The notes below the pieces were generated by a model. That model was not told the DNA's origin. It saw only the letters and a list, made by a program, of their open reading frames with translations, and ran no database searches. The position numbers and the translations under genes are program-made. From contig JBBHKE010000278.1 in NCBI GenBank assembly GCA_037447655.1, positions 1 through 64,000 of the forward strand: a DNA stretch of 64,000 nucleotides. Direction: 5' to 3'. Each line of letters begins with the position of its first letter. The first letter of the stretch is position 1. Of this stretch, positions 1 to 11,385 are shown one piece after another. The DNA comes from Zygnema cylindricum. Its lineage: Eukaryota; Streptophyta; Zygnematophyceae; Zygnematales; Zygnemataceae.

Positions 1-26
1 GTTCCCCCCCCCCCCCCCCCCCCCCA

Positions 27-62
<36 letters not shown>
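1..62. repeat. Homopolymer C then G block
   Basis: A run of 22 C, a single A, then 35 G. No gene. Adjacent opposite homopolymers at a sequence start look more like a sequencing or assembly artefact than biology, but a real G-quadruplex-forming tract cannot be excluded. Confidence 0.8.
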
Positions 63-63
<1 letters not shown>

Positions 64-89
64 GAAAAAAAAAATGTTTTTTTTTTTTT

Positions 90-501
90 ATGGCTCGATA
101 TATCGGCGATACGATATATCGCGATAATTTGGTTTTCGATATATCGAAGCGATGTATCGATTATTGGGTATCTGAAATTCGATATATATCGAATATCGGC
201 AAAGGGTCCTCGATACCCAACACTACAATTTACAATTTCCAATATGCAGTTTTCGTGAAGAAAAAAAAAACATCCTCCACCACTTTGATGGCTATCTTTC
301 TCTTCTTCCGAGAATTGACTAGCAATATTTATTTATTTTTTTAAACTTCGATATATTGGCGATACGATATATTAACGATACATCGGCGATATATCGCGAT
401 AATTTGAAATTCGATATATCGAAGTGATATATCGATTATCGGGTACTTGTAATTCGATATATATCGAATATCGGCAAATGGTCCTCGATACCCAACACTA
501 T
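90..501 (-). repeat. Two copies of a TATCGATA-rich repeat ending in CCCAACACTA
   Basis: Two related blocks (about 90-231 and 340-501), each dense in overlapping TATCGATA/CGATATATCG palindromes and closing with CCTCGATACCCAACACTA. A T-rich spacer separates them. A third copy lies inverted at 1773-1940, where it begins with the reverse complement TAGTGTTGGG. The shared, sharply defined end suggests the terminus of a small mobile repeat; no coding capacity is visible. Given as minus because the sharp end is at the right. Confidence 0.6.
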
Positions 502-768
502 TATATCAGAGGTCGCAAACGGTCAACCAAAACCGTGACCAACCGTTAATCGACCGCCCGCGCCGGACCTGGAACGGATTCGGTTGCCAAATTTTGAGGG
601 ACGGGCGGTTGTGGTTGGTTGTTTCACCAGAAAAAAAAAACGGTCAGTTACGGTCGGTCAACCAAAAAACAAAAAAATATGAAAATTTTGTACTGTCCAT
701 ACAATCCAACATTATTGTATTTTGACCTCTTTGGTATCGTGGAAGTACGTGACATCATCATTAGCATC
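502..768. other. No gene seen; AT-rich spacer
   Basis: Contains short GGTCAACC/GGTTGACC-like words (about 515-665) but no ORF or recognised element. Confidence 0.5.
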
Positions 769-1017
769 GCAAATCTGACACGGTAGTAACACTATTCATT
801 TCGCAAATCTTAGGGAACGCGACAAAGTGTCGCAAATCTGACACGGTAGTAACACTATTCATTTCACAAATCTTAGGGAACGCAACAAAGCGTCGCAAAT
901 CTCACACGGTAGTACACTATTCATTTCGCATATCTTAGGGAACGTGACAAAGCGTCGCAAATCTGACACGTTAGTAAACACTATTTATTTCGCAAATCTA
1001 AAGGAACGCGACAAATC
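769..1017. repeat. About 62-bp tandem repeat, four copies
   Basis: Four successive units share CGCAAATCTGACACGGTAGT, then ACACTATTCATTTCGCA and TTAGGGAACGCGACAAAG. The units differ by point changes and small gaps. No coding meaning. Confidence 0.8.
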
Positions 1018-1050
1018 GTAATTATTGGCTTATTCGTAGGTCTTGCATTC

Positions 1051-1551
1051 CACCGTGAATCGTAATTAGAGTAAATTACTCTAATTCGGTCGCTCAAAAT
1101 TTCGACTCTATCACATGAAATAAAGTAAATGATTCTAATTTTTTCATTATTCTATTTAAGGTAAAGTTTAATTAGCGTTTTTAACTATAATATAGGTTCG
1201 TTTTAAATAGTTTGGAGTACGGACGACCTCCGGTCGTGCAAAATTGTACTTTATTAAGTAAAAAAGTACAAACAACAATTTAATACAGGCCGTTATCATG
1301 TAACTGCGTTTTAACAAACCTCGTAGTGCAAACGTCATAGTGACGATAAACTGTACGTTTTGCCAAATTCTGTACAAATACCTTTTTTACATTAGAGGAT
1401 ATTAGCCTGCCAAATTAGAGTACTTAAATAAATTAGAGTAAACTTCATAGTTGAAACAGCTATATCACATAAATTAGCGTTCATTACTCTAATTGTTTTT
1501 TTTAGTTTTTGTACTATAATTTTTTCATTACTCTAATTACGATTCGCGGTG
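1051..1551. mobile_element. Non-coding TIR element (TA target type), copy 1
   Basis: The ends are inverted repeats: CACCGTGAATCGTAATTAGA at the left and the complement of CACCGCGAATCGTAATTAGA at the right. The right end is followed by TA; the left flank is TC, so that duplication has decayed. Length 501 bp. Its interior (about 1195-1380) recurs at 11525-11710. The ends and TA site resemble Tc1/mariner-type MITEs, which is an inference because no transposase is present. Confidence 0.6.
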
Positions 1552-1772
1552 TAGTTAATTTTGTACTTTTTCGGTTACGGGCGGGCGCGGTTAGTTGCGA
1601 GAAATCGAGTTTTTGTTAACTTTTATTTTTGTAAACGCCCGTCGGTTAACGGTTAACAATTTTGGAGTGTGACATTACCCGGTCGGGCGTCGGTTACTCA
1701 GATTTTGAAAAAAAAAAAACGGTCGGTTTTGGTTATGTAAAATTTTGACTTTTGCTACTTCTGTACTAAATA

Positions 1773-1940
1773 CTAGTGTTGGGTATCGAGGACCAATAGC
1801 CGATATTCGATATGTACCGAATTTCAGGTACCCGATAATCGATATATCGCCTCGATATATCGATTATCGAAATATCGCGATATTTAGCCAATATATCGCT
1901 GATATATCGTATCGTCAATATATCGAGGCATTTAAAAAAA
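1773..1940 (+). repeat. Inverted copy of the TATCGATA-rich repeat
   Basis: Starts TAGTGTTGGGTATCGAGG and runs into overlapping CGATATATCG palindromes. It is the inverted counterpart of the blocks at 90-501, so the two locations form an inverted pair about 1.3 kb apart. A T-rich tail region related to the left copies follows to about 2045. Confidence 0.6.
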
Positions 1941-2478
1941 AAATAAAAAATCACAGGTCTCCAAAGTCACGAGCCTTCAGGCAAGATGACCGTAAAATCT
2001 TTGCCGAAAAGAAATACGGTTTTTTCCTGAAAACACAAAGGGGTAAGGGTTAACCTAGAGGCTTCTTAGTAGCTCTCCACTCTGAGGACTTATGGAGGTC
2101 TCAGAATTTCAGACGACGTCCTATGATTTGTGTCCAAGTTCAACCTAACGGTTCGCGATTAGATTCTATTTTGGCGATTGATAGCATCTTTTCACTGGAG
2201 CATTTGTAACTTTTTGCCCATGTCGATGATTTTCCGATAACTCATTGGATAACAGGTCTTGTTTACACTAAAATTTTGGCACGTAACTCTGATTGAAGGT
2301 GTCTAGTCACACGTCACACGCTTCGACGTCATCAAACATGGGCGCGAAAGGAAACTTGCAGTTTTTCAAACTTACTATTACTTAATAATACGCGCGAAAA
2401 CAATGAAATAGCCGTTCGGATGTTGTTTTTGTTATGTCAGCTTTTGGGTTACCGTTGGTCTTTTTCACAAAAATATGC
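1941..2478. other. No gene seen
   Basis: Moderately AT-rich. Only short ORFs with no recognisable domain; the first 100 bp look like the tail of the preceding repeat. Confidence 0.5.
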
Positions 2479-2480
2479 TA

Positions 2481-3025
2481 CACTGTCAATCGCAATTAGA
2501 GTAAAGTAATAAATAGCGTAAAAAAAATTTAGTGTTATTAACACTAATCGGGATTTTTTTTTGAAAAAAAATATGTATACTTATTAATCCCTAACTGTAA
2601 TTTGGGTTGTCTTGAATAATCAATACCCACCTTTTAGATGTCTACAGTAATATGTGTACCTGTACAAAATTTGACAGTTCGTATGTCGTCTCGCTGTTCA
2701 CACGGTCGACGGACGAACATATGAGAACGTGATTTTTGTCCACGAGTTTGCGTCTCTTTCTTCTAATGCACATTCACATGTGTGCGCAATAATGTTAAGT
2801 GTCTTTTTATGCCTTTGTTATTCAAAAAGTACCATTTTGTACGGAGATACCCTGTTTGTACGCCACACTATTCCAACGCAATGTACTTCCTTTATTAACG
2901 ATAATTGAAAAAAAGCTCTAATTATAATAATGGAAAAAATAGAATTATGGATTGTATTTCAGGGTTTTTATTTTTTAAAAAGGGCACCGAATTAGCGTTA
3001 TTTACCCTAATAGCGATTGGCGGTG
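2481..3025. mobile_element. Non-coding TIR element (TA target type), copy 2
   Basis: Flanked by TA at 2479-2480 and 3026-3027. Ends: CACTGTCAATCGCAATTAGA and, reverse-complemented at the right, CACCGCCAATCGCTATTAG. Length 545 bp, no transposase. The interior shares sequence with copy 3 at 45197-45748 in inverted orientation (for example around 2700 and 45500). Confidence 0.7.
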
Positions 3026-3189
3026 TACTATACTTTATCCCGACTTCAATATCCCCCAATATTTTGAGGAAGGTAGTTTGCACTGTTTTCCGATAATTTC
3101 CGCAAACAAAAAAGTCGGTGCTCGGAAATCCGTACATTATTCGAACGCCCGCTTGTTGCGGAAGTGATTTTTTTTCCGGTGGGAACAGG

Positions 3190-3571
3190 CTATGAGTTAA
3201 ATGTCAGTATGTGCTCTCACAATGGAGCTCACGTGAAGTGAGACACTACCTGCGCGAAGCCATGTTATTTACATGTGGTTGCCGCAGTTTTGTTAAAGTA
3301 AACGTGCGCCTGCTCCGACCGTGTGAATCGGTTTTTGTTTTATGACGGTCGACGTTCGCAAGTGCGACACTTTTTTATCCGTCGCTACAATATTTTGCCA
3401 GTCAAAGTTGTTCGACGGATTGACCGTCAAATCTAAACTCAAAGGTACGTAGCTTGTACCAAACTGTACTTCAAATGTACAGTTTTTGACAACTATCTGC
3501 GCGGAGCAAAAATTGTCTCTGCAATTAGCAATTCCCATAATTTATTTACATTAATAGCGATTCACGGTGTA
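3190..3571 (+). repeat. Copy of the long inverted-repeat arm sequence plus an orphan TIR end
   Basis: The stretch containing GTGCTCTCAC, GGAGCTCACGT, TTATTTACATGTGGTTGCCG and ATGACGGTCGACGTTCGCAA is also found, diverged, in the right arm (44950-45190) and inverted in the left arm (10100-10340). It is followed directly by a right-hand TIR end (CACCGTGAATCGCTATTAAT reversed, ending 3569, then TA). No matching left end is visible for that TIR. Confidence 0.65.
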
Positions 3572-4249
3572 CTGTATATGCATTCAGCAGTCTGCCCAGT
3601 TTTGACCTGTACCCGATTTTTTCCAGGTCGATACGGTGTCAAACTTACCGTCTATCCCGTATACAGAGCGAGCAAAAACCTGTCCGGTACGGTACGTTGA
3701 CTTGTTCAGACGCCTTTCGAACCTATAATACGATACGGTAAGGAACGGTACAAATTGGTCTTCATCACGGTACGAACTAACGGCTCTTTCCACCGATTCT
3801 GCTAGTCAGCATCGAAAGGATCGCGACCGTTGAATGTCAATGTCATGGATTCGTCTTGCCAATCCATTACCACAAACTGTACGATCTGCACGATTTCGTA
3901 ATCCTACGTGGCTCTCTGTCGGTCACCGACAATCCTTATCCCTTGGATCGTTGCCATTCTGAGACCGCCACGTTTTCCCAACGCTCCCTAATCCACCTCC
4001 GCGAATCCCGCTAGACTCCCTTCCAATCCAACGCTCTGCAGAGTGCTTTTCCTAAGGTGCTTTTTGTCTTTTTGACATCCATACTACCGCCTTATCCAAT
4101 CGTCACCGTCCCAGATTTGCACGTGTCCCAGAATCAAATGCCCTAATGTAGCGTACAGTTCTTCCGTGTACGATTTTCAACCGTCCGTTTCTTAGAATCG
4201 CACGCTTCTCCTTCCTCTGCCATCCGTCTCTCGCCCACCGAATCCGGCC
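3572..4249. other. Upstream region of the LHC gene; no separate gene seen
   Basis: Composition shifts from AT-rich to C/T-rich toward the LHC gene. No ORF here resembles a known protein. Confidence 0.5.
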
Positions 4250-4422
4250 CCGAATCCGGAAGATTCCACGGACCAATCAGCGCTCCTGCGTTATCTCTCG
4301 TCTCACAGATCTCTCCACTTATTACTTCCCTCTCTCCAACCGTTACCTCGCCACTCGTCTCCCTCACAACCTCCACTTGCTCCCTCTCTCCTCCCTCTCT
4401 CTCTCTCTCCCTCACATACACC
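4250..4422 (+). promoter_or_regulatory. Pyrimidine-rich leader and proximal promoter of the LHC gene
   Basis: A CCAATCA word lies at about 4273 and a dense CT tract (about 4330-4412) runs up to the start codon context CACCATGG, which is a strong eukaryotic initiation context. I see no clear TATA box within 150 bp. CT-rich leaders and TATA-less promoters are common for nuclear photosynthesis genes. The transcription start cannot be fixed from sequence. Confidence 0.45.
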
Positions 4423-5199
4423 ATGGCAGCCATCCAGGCCTCCGTCCTACGATCCTCCTTCCTCGCTCCCGTACAAGATGCCTCTCCCTCTCTGTCCACC
4501 CCCTCCAAGGCCCGAGTGACCATGGGCGTCGGATCTTACTGGTACGGCCCAGATCGCCCCAAGTTCCTCGGCCCATTCTCCGCCGCCACTCCCGCTTACC
4601 TTAAGGGAGAGTTTCCCGGAGATTACGGCTGGGATACCGCCGGACTTTCCGCGGACCCCGAATCTTTCGCCAAGAATCGAGCGCTGGAATTGATCCACGC
4701 GCGATGGGCTATGCTCGGCGCCTTCGGATGCGCCCTCCCCGAGGTACTCCAAAAATGGGGCGGCGTATCTTTCGGCGAAGCCGTATGGTTCAAAGCCGGC
4801 GCTCAGATTTTCTCCGAAGGCGGATTGGACTACCTCGGAAACCCCGCCTTGATTCACGCGCAGAGTATCTTGGCCGTACTGGGGGTACAAGTTATTTTGA
4901 TGGGATTGGTCGAGGGATTCCGTACGAACGGATTACCCGGAGTCGGCGACGGCGGAGATTTGTACCCGGGAGGAAAGTACTTCGATCCCTTGGGATTGGC
5001 GGACGATCCCGAGGTTTTGTCGGAACTGAAAGTGAAGGAACTGAAGAACGGAAGACTGGCGATGTTTTCTATGTTCGGATTTTTCGTACAGGCGATTGTT
5101 ACAGGGAAGGGACCGATTGAGAACTTGGTCGACCATTTGGACAGCCCTGGTGTGAATAACGCGTTCGCTTATGCCACGTCATTTGTGCCAGGCGCTTAA
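4423..5199 (+). CDS. Chlorophyll a/b-binding protein of LHCII, Lhcb3-like
   Basis: A 258-residue intronless light-harvesting antenna precursor; the mature protein would bind chlorophylls and carotenoids in the thylakoid membrane and pass excitation to photosystem II. Residues 1 to about 34 look like a chloroplast transit peptide (rich in Ser, Ala and Pro, few acidic residues). WYGPDR near residue 40 is the LHCII trimerisation motif. Helix B holds [11 protein letters not shown] and helix A holds [16 protein letters not shown], the two chlorophyll-binding repeats; YLGNP and DPLGLADDP are LHCII loop signatures. The mature N-terminus goes straight to WYGPDR and lacks the basic segment with a phosphorylatable Thr found in Lhcb1/2; with NRALE and PEVLQKW this points to the Lhcb3 class. 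Length is normal for the family and no key residue is missing. The gene is clearly more GC-rich than its surroundings. An Lhcb1-like algal paralogue that lost the Thr is the main alternative. Confidence 0.93.
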   Translation: MAAIQASVLRSSFLAPVQDASPSLSTPSKARVTMGVGSYWYGPDRPKFLGPFSAATPAYLKGEFPGDYGWDTAGLSADPESFAKNRALELIHARWAMLGAFGCALPEVLQKWGGVSFGEAVWFKAGAQIFSEGGLDYLGNPALIHAQSILAVLGVQVILMGLVEGFRTNGLPGVGDGGDLYPGGKYFDPLGLADDPEVLSELKVKELKNGRLAMFSMFGFFVQAIVTGKGPIENLVDHLDSPGVNNAFAYATSFVPGA

Positions 5200-5600
5200 G
5201 AATTGGAAACTGAAACTGAAACGTAGATGGAAACTGAACCCGAAGCTGAAACGGAACACTTTTTATTTTAGAGTACGATTCGCAGTGTACGGTTTCGCTG
5301 TGTACGGTTGGCTAGGTTTGATTTTTTAGTGGTTTATGTATTATCTTTTGTCGTGTGTTTCGTGTCACGTCGACGGATGGTTTGGCGTAATTAGTCAACT
5401 TTTATGTGGAGGTTCGACGTAGTTTCGCGGATCTTTTGTTTTTACATTTTTTAGGAGTTTTTTTTTTGAGGGTGAGACGAAGTTGTCTTTTAGCTGTAAT
5501 ATAAGATCGTTTCTGTGAATGAATAAATGGCGACCCTCTCGTAGATGCATTTTTCCTTTTGTCCACTTGTGGGTATTTCATGATCATATGTGAAAAATGT
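5200..5600 (+). other. 3' flank of the LHC gene with a TIR-like remnant and possible poly(A) signal
   Basis: A GAAACTGAA-type micro-repeat follows the stop codon. TTAGAGTACGATTCGCAGTG (about 5268-5287) resembles the right end of the TA-type TIR elements. AATAAA at 5522-5527 is a possible polyadenylation signal about 320 bp after the stop. Confidence 0.35.
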
Positions 5601-6899
5601 GTTTTATGTTACTGCATAGATTTTTTTGCCTTTGCTATCCTTTTTCTTTTTTTCAAGTGTATGTTCTGATCCGAAAATCTGGTTTTTGAATTTCTGAGTT
5701 AATGATTTGTAATTTCAGGAGCAGTTTGGGATGGAATTAATGAAGACCAATTATGTACCTGTGCATTTTATATTTTCTCATTTTGTTGAAAATGTGTCTT
5801 TGTTCTTTTAGAACTGATTTATCCCTTTTAAAAATTGTGGTATTATGTGGGTTGAATGAATTTCACAAATTAATGGAAGTATTGAAGATGGCTACTAAGC
5901 ATTGATAATGATTGTTCTGCCGCGAAGTGGAAGTTGACGAAGATTGTCATCTTTGGTAAGTTAGTAAGGAATTCAGATTTACTGTTGGAATACATCACAG
6001 CAAGACAGTTTCTACACAATTTGGGTTGTATTTAGAATATTAAACTGAACCCTAAGTTGGGTTGTAGTCTTCGCTCTGAGCTAGCATACTATGTAATTTT
6101 TGCCTCGCGGTTTTGATGCGTGGATCGACACTCTTCAACATTCTCACAATTCCTTTACCTTGTTTTGTAAATACCAGGAAAGCTGGTATAGAAAGCTATT
6201 CAAAGTGAAACACCTATTGTGTCTGTTTTATTTTGTAACTGAACAATTCCCTCAATTTTTCCTTGTTCTCTGTGTTATACGTAATTATCATATGCAATTA
6301 TTGTCTGTTATTATTAGTACTTTCTTTCATACATCTAAATATATCATAAAAATTGTAAATGCTCATGTCTTCACATAGATCTTCCAAATTATGTTTGTAA
6401 TTTATACATATGGAAAATGTCTCCTTTTGTTTCCTTGAAATGTTTCCCTGTCAATGCACATGTGTCCTATTTCTGGAGATAAAACAAGAAAAAGACACAC
6501 GAAGTGCTTTTTACGAAAATATGACCAGATTAAATGATACCATCACATCTAGTTCTAGTTTTCCTTTATTGTTAGACTATGTATGAACAGCCATACACTA
6601 AGAGATGCCATAAATCAAAAACAGGGCAATCTGAAGATGGAACTATAATCCATTATTCCATTTCCATACTGTCCAAAGCCTAAAGTTTACAACCTGATAA
6701 TCTTATCCCAATGTAGCAAACCAAACTGGTACCACAATATTGATATATGGACAAATCAACCGATGTCAGCCTCAGATCGCTCTGACAGTTTTACTGTTTG
6801 TATCACCTCCCACAATGTTATGCCACGTCTTACATGGGTCAGGATTTAGGGCTCTTGTTCATAATCAGATCTGTCAGTGTAATTTATGGAAATTAGGTG
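5601..6899. other. AT-rich intergenic DNA; no gene seen
   Basis: Only short ORFs of low complexity. No repeat boundaries or domains recognised. Confidence 0.5.
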
Positions 6900-9227
6900 T
6901 ATGTTGGGTCTTGTAGTTTTCGTATTTGATGGCATCTCGTCAACTTAGTACTCACTTTTACCTTAGGAAGTATAATCATCGTTTCGCATGTACTTTCGGT
7001 TCTGTGTGAGAATGAAGCCTAATATCTGGTATCAGAGCTAGGTTAAGCTCACGTTTTGTGTGGAGGAAATGATGCCATGAGGGGCCACGAAGGGCGATGG
7101 ATTCCTTGCAGACCAAGGACATCTAATACGTCCAATATCATAGGCTTTTTAGGGCTCTCAAGAGGACGTATCGTGGATGAGGACCAAACTAAGAAGAGTG
7201 TAGAATTGTGTTGACGAGAAGCAAGCCGAGATCACGTGGTTGAGGAATGAGCTGCGCAGGATGCGAATTCTGTAGACAATTAGCACTGTGGGATGAGTAA
7301 AAGGGAGTAACGAATCTTCAGCGGAGAAATTGGAGTGAGGCGCGCGTAGCGGCAAATCTATACCTCCATACGTCGATCCAAAAAGCGTCAACTTTTAAAC
7401 TTTGACAAAACATGGTTATGTTGTATGGAAGTGTGAGCCCTTGCACTGTAGTGGCAATGCTCAAGGCATGCTCGAGCCATTTTCGTGACACCCATTTTGA
7501 TAAGGGCAGCGTTAGCCGAAGCGCTTGTGGCTTAAGACACTTTTCCAATTTTACAGGCGGTGGTCATGTCCATAATTTTTATCATGGGGAAAGGAGCCTT
7601 GTGGATAAACATTGCCCCTACAAGGATGTTAGAGGAAAGTTCATGGTGGACCACCAACTAGATAAGATTTCTAACGAGCTCTACCCCAAATTGGACAAAA
7701 CCGTCTTTCAACGTACGCTCGTTGGTACTTTTGGTGTGAATCGTACGACACCCCGTTCTTTTGCAAGATTGATTGGTGAAGATTCGGTTATATACGCGCA
7801 ACAAAATCTTTGAGTTACAAGGTGAAGATTAGATCAAATACGCGCCACAAAATCCTCCGGTGAGTTACAACATTTCGGATTTTGGGACTACAACGAGTTT
7901 CAAGGCAAATTTTCGAACGATTGACTTTAGGGTGTGTTTTCAGTTTTCACACTTAGGTCACCATGAAACGAATTCATTCGGTTTGATCTTATCATCCGTA
8001 ATGGTTCCATTTTTTGGCTATCTATATGACACGATAGAGTTGAACGACTAATTTACGTAATAATAAGACTATGGAGGATATTCCCTATTTTTTGGGTTAC
8101 GTTGTGAGAAGCAATTCTATAGTAGAGGGTAACAGTAGCAGTTTGTTGTATTTCAATGATTTCTTTGTTTTGTGGGTGTTTCAATTTTAGGTAATTGCTT
8201 GTTTTAATTTGTAGAGGCGGAAAGAAGTATAACGCACAGTTCGCTTGAACAATTTTACAGTTTGTTGTTCTTCATGTAATGTTGTTGCATGTTTTACATC
8301 AGTCGAGGTTTTTTAGGGTTCAAGTTTGGGTTTTTTTCCTGTTAGTGCGTTTGTCGAAAGCAACATGAACGTTGGCTTATGGTTGTTAGGAGTAGATTTT
8401 GAAAGAAAACACAGAGATTTAATTGCAAAATGTGCCGTGGGAAAACCATCGGGGAACAAAATGGGGGGAACGCAAATTAGTTAAAGGACTACAAAAATGT
8501 AGAGAAAATGGGGTAAGTCTAAAAATTGATCAAACAACATGATACTAACTAAAACAATATTCACCAACGTTAATTAAAATAAGTGCCTACCTGCTAAAGA
8601 TGATTACCTATAATGAAGAGAAACACACGCTAGATGATTACTAACGACCTTGACAAGCTAAGGTCCACAATCACGAAGGTTTGGATGTGGATCAATCCAT
8701 GGTGGAAGATCCGAAAGGCCCTACCTATCATCTAACCTTGTGCTTCGTTGAAGAAGGCTCACGTTCCTAGCGGAAGATATGGAAGGCTAAGCCTCGCCTA
8801 CCAACCGCCACATTGTGCTTCATCCAAGGAGGGTTGCACCTTGAGCTCGCTAAAGGACAAAAAATACACGTTGACGATAGAAGGTAACAAGAAGGCTTCG
8901 TGGAGGACTTGTTGGACCTCGGGATTAAAAGGTTTTAAGCGCATAATTGTGAAGGAAGTCATCGACACACTTGTCCAAAGATCCCAAATTCTCCAACGCA
9001 AATGGGACAAGCAAATGTGTCGGGTCACAATGGAGTGTAATCTCGTTCCTTGGAAGTAGCTAGGTCTGTAACCGCCATGCCCCTATGGAATGCTGCATTA
9101 GAATAAACATGTGATTCAGTGGATCCGTGAGGACCACAGGTTTAGTAGAGCGTCTTGTCAACTATGTGCTCACTTTACCTTTGGAAGTAAACGTGCTTTC
9201 TGTTGTGTGTGAGAATGCCGCCTAATA
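6900..9227 (+). mobile_element. Remnant of a small LTR retroelement
   Basis: Two related segments (about 6943-7022 and 9146-9226) share CTCACTTT, ACCTT.GGAAGTA and TGTGTGAGAATG.*GCCTAATA. The first is followed at once by a perfect primer-binding site, so they are read as the ends of two LTRs about 2.2 kb apart. The interior has no gag or pol domain that I can recognise; the ORF at 7412-7813 shows no known motif. It may be a non-autonomous (TRIM or LARD type) element. The 5' ends of the LTRs could not be aligned. Confidence 0.5.
7027..7038 (+). other. Primer-binding site for tRNA-iMet 3' end
   Basis: TGGTATCAGAGC is the standard plant LTR-retrotransposon primer-binding site, complementary to the 3' end of initiator tRNA-Met. 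It sits just after the putative LTR end. Confidence 0.75.
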
Positions 9228-9989
9228 ATGTACAAAACCTTCAATTTGTCGTTCGTATCGGATTGTAAGACTAAACTTCAAAAATTTCGCATACTGCAGA
9301 AATTCCTAGTCAATTCGGAAAACGGACGATGTTCGTCCATACGTAGTGTAGATTCCGCACCGGAGCAATCTACACCGGAGCTAAATATTTACAACCAATG
9401 TTGTTCAAATCGTGCGATTTAATAAATTTTTTCGATTTCAACGTATAATTCGTGAATGTTGGAAAAATCGCAAAAAAATGCGATGTACTCTCTGTCCGGT
9501 AAAATGAACGGACAATTTACGGGAAAGTACAGTAATTTCCATAAAATATACAGTTTTTTACTGAAATGTACAAAATTTGACAAAAACATACGTCGCAGTT
9601 ATTAGTAGTTTCTGTCCAGTAAACTAAACATAAATTTCATGGAACATGTACGTAATTTTATCGAAAATGTACAAACATTTTCCAAAAGACATGTTGAAAT
9701 GTCACACTATTTGCGCATGGTAAGGTTGAAAACTATATGAACGTCTTCTTCAATTTTTTCGAAAGAAGCCGCCATGGAATGTTGACATATGCCACGAATC
9801 TGCATGTCACATAGTATCAAACAAACACACTTTGGCAAAAGGTTAGCGTTGGTCGAGTTTTGAACCTGGCACTACGAGTTTTGAACCTTGGCACTACGCC
9901 ATGTCGCTTCAGCCCATGTTTTAGTTGGCGGTTACTAGTAGTTGTGGAAATTCCGATACACACATAAAGTGTGATATGTATTTAAATAT
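9228..9989. other. No gene seen
   Basis: AT-rich, with several TGTACA-containing words (about 9480-9680). No ORF above 65 codons with recognisable content. Confidence 0.5.
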
Positions 9990-11385
9990 TTAAAAGGGAA
10001 TTGATCATGGCAATGACTATTTTGGTTGCCCACAGTCACTTACGTCATTTTGTGAAAGATTGTACGTTTGAAGTACACATTTGAACAAGTAAAGTATCGT
10101 TGAGTATAAATTTAAAGGTCAATCGGTTCGACAGCTTTGACTTTCAGAATATTGTTACAACTGCTGAAAATTTTGCCGACTTGCGAACGTCAACCGTCAT
10201 AATAGAATTAGCAATTCACACGGCTGGCGAAAGATTACGGTAACAAAAGTGCGGCAACCACATGTAAATAAAAGTGCTGCGCACAGTCACTTTTTGGCTT
10301 TACGTGAGCTCCACGGTGAGAGCACACGTTGGATTTTAACTTAGCCGCAAAATTGAAATTTAATCATCTAAGGGTGAAGTTCCATCAAGCGAAAAGTGGC
10401 GTTTTTTACAAAAATCCGCGACTCTCCGTACCAAATCGCACCGCCTATTTTGTTTTTATACAAAAAATAACATTACAGAGAATCTTGTCGATACTCTCCG
10501 AAAGGTCATGGAGGTAATACTGGCCGTCAGATGTTCATCTGCAAGGAGTTCACTTCAATTTCCTCTGTTACACTCAACCCACCTCGAGGATCGTACCGCC
10601 TATTTTGTTTTTATACAAAAAACAACATTACAGAGAATCTTGTCGATACTCTCCGAAAGGTCATGGAGGTAATACTGGCCGTCGGATGTTCATCTGCAAG
10701 GAGTTCACTTCAATTTTCTCTGTTACATTCAACCCACCTCGAGGAGGTGGGTTGGCATATGCAAGGAGTTCACTTCAATTTTCTCTGTTACACTCAACCC
10801 ACCTCGAGGAGGTGGGTTGGCATATACAGAAAAAAAATGTTGTGACACAATGGACAATTAAGCCACGTGTCATGATGGAAAACCAACGAAAAATCTTAAG
10901 ATTTGCACATGACACGCGGTTTCCAAAATACAACCGAGTATAAAAACGAAATTTCGTAATATTCCATCGGCACGCTATTTTCGGTAACTTTTGTTCGTCA
11001 AACTATTTCTCACAAAGAACTTTCGTTATGTTCGAAAAGTGACACCCTAAAAAATGAGCTGGCGTACAGACAGGCGTCTGCAAAAGGTATAAAAGTTTTG
11101 TCGTATGATTACTTCGTACGCTAGTACATGGTACGCAAGCAAGATTTGAAGCTAAGTTTATCGGTGCTAAAAATCTGAAAGATATTCAATATCGGATCGT
11201 AGCTTGCGTGGCGCCTATCAATTTAAAACATGTGGCTTATAGACTCTACGTGATGGAACTTTGACTCAATCGACTCGGTCTGTAGAGTTTGCCGTACAAT
11301 TACAGAAACGTATGATAGAACTTCACGCTATGCGTTACATTAAACTTAGACGCAAATTGAAACGAAACCTCTCAAAACAGAAGTA
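9990..11385 (-). repeat. Left arm of a long inverted repeat
   Basis: Reverse-complement of the right arm at 44872-45195 and 45749-45870. Matching landmarks are AAACCTCTCAAAAC, TTAGACGCA, AACGTCAACCGTCATAATA, GGCAACCACATGTAAATAAAA, CTTTACGTGAGCTCC and TTGCCATGATCAATTCCC-type words. Relative to the right arm the left arm carries about 950 extra bp (about 10370-11330). The outer limit is approximate because similarity fades. Confidence 0.65.
10440..10822. repeat. 155-bp and 64-bp tandem duplications with palindromes
   Basis: ACCGCCTATTTTG.. is repeated 155 bp apart (10440 and 10595), and GCAAGGAGTTCACTTCAATT occurs three times (10541, 10696, 10761). CCCACCTCGAGGAGGTGGG is a perfect palindrome at about 10734 and 10799. 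It lies inside the extra segment of the left arm. Confidence 0.8.

Noticed and set aside
775-1017. CRISPR-like array
   Set aside because: The repeats are contiguous 62-bp tandem units without unique spacers, in eukaryotic DNA.
4143-4890. Long minus-strand and alternate-frame ORFs over the LHC gene
   Set aside because: They are shadows of the GC-rich LHC coding frame and the CT-rich leader; no motif.
7412-7813. 133-codon ORF inside the LTR remnant
   Set aside because: No recognisable domain, and it sits inside a decayed retroelement without gag or pol features.
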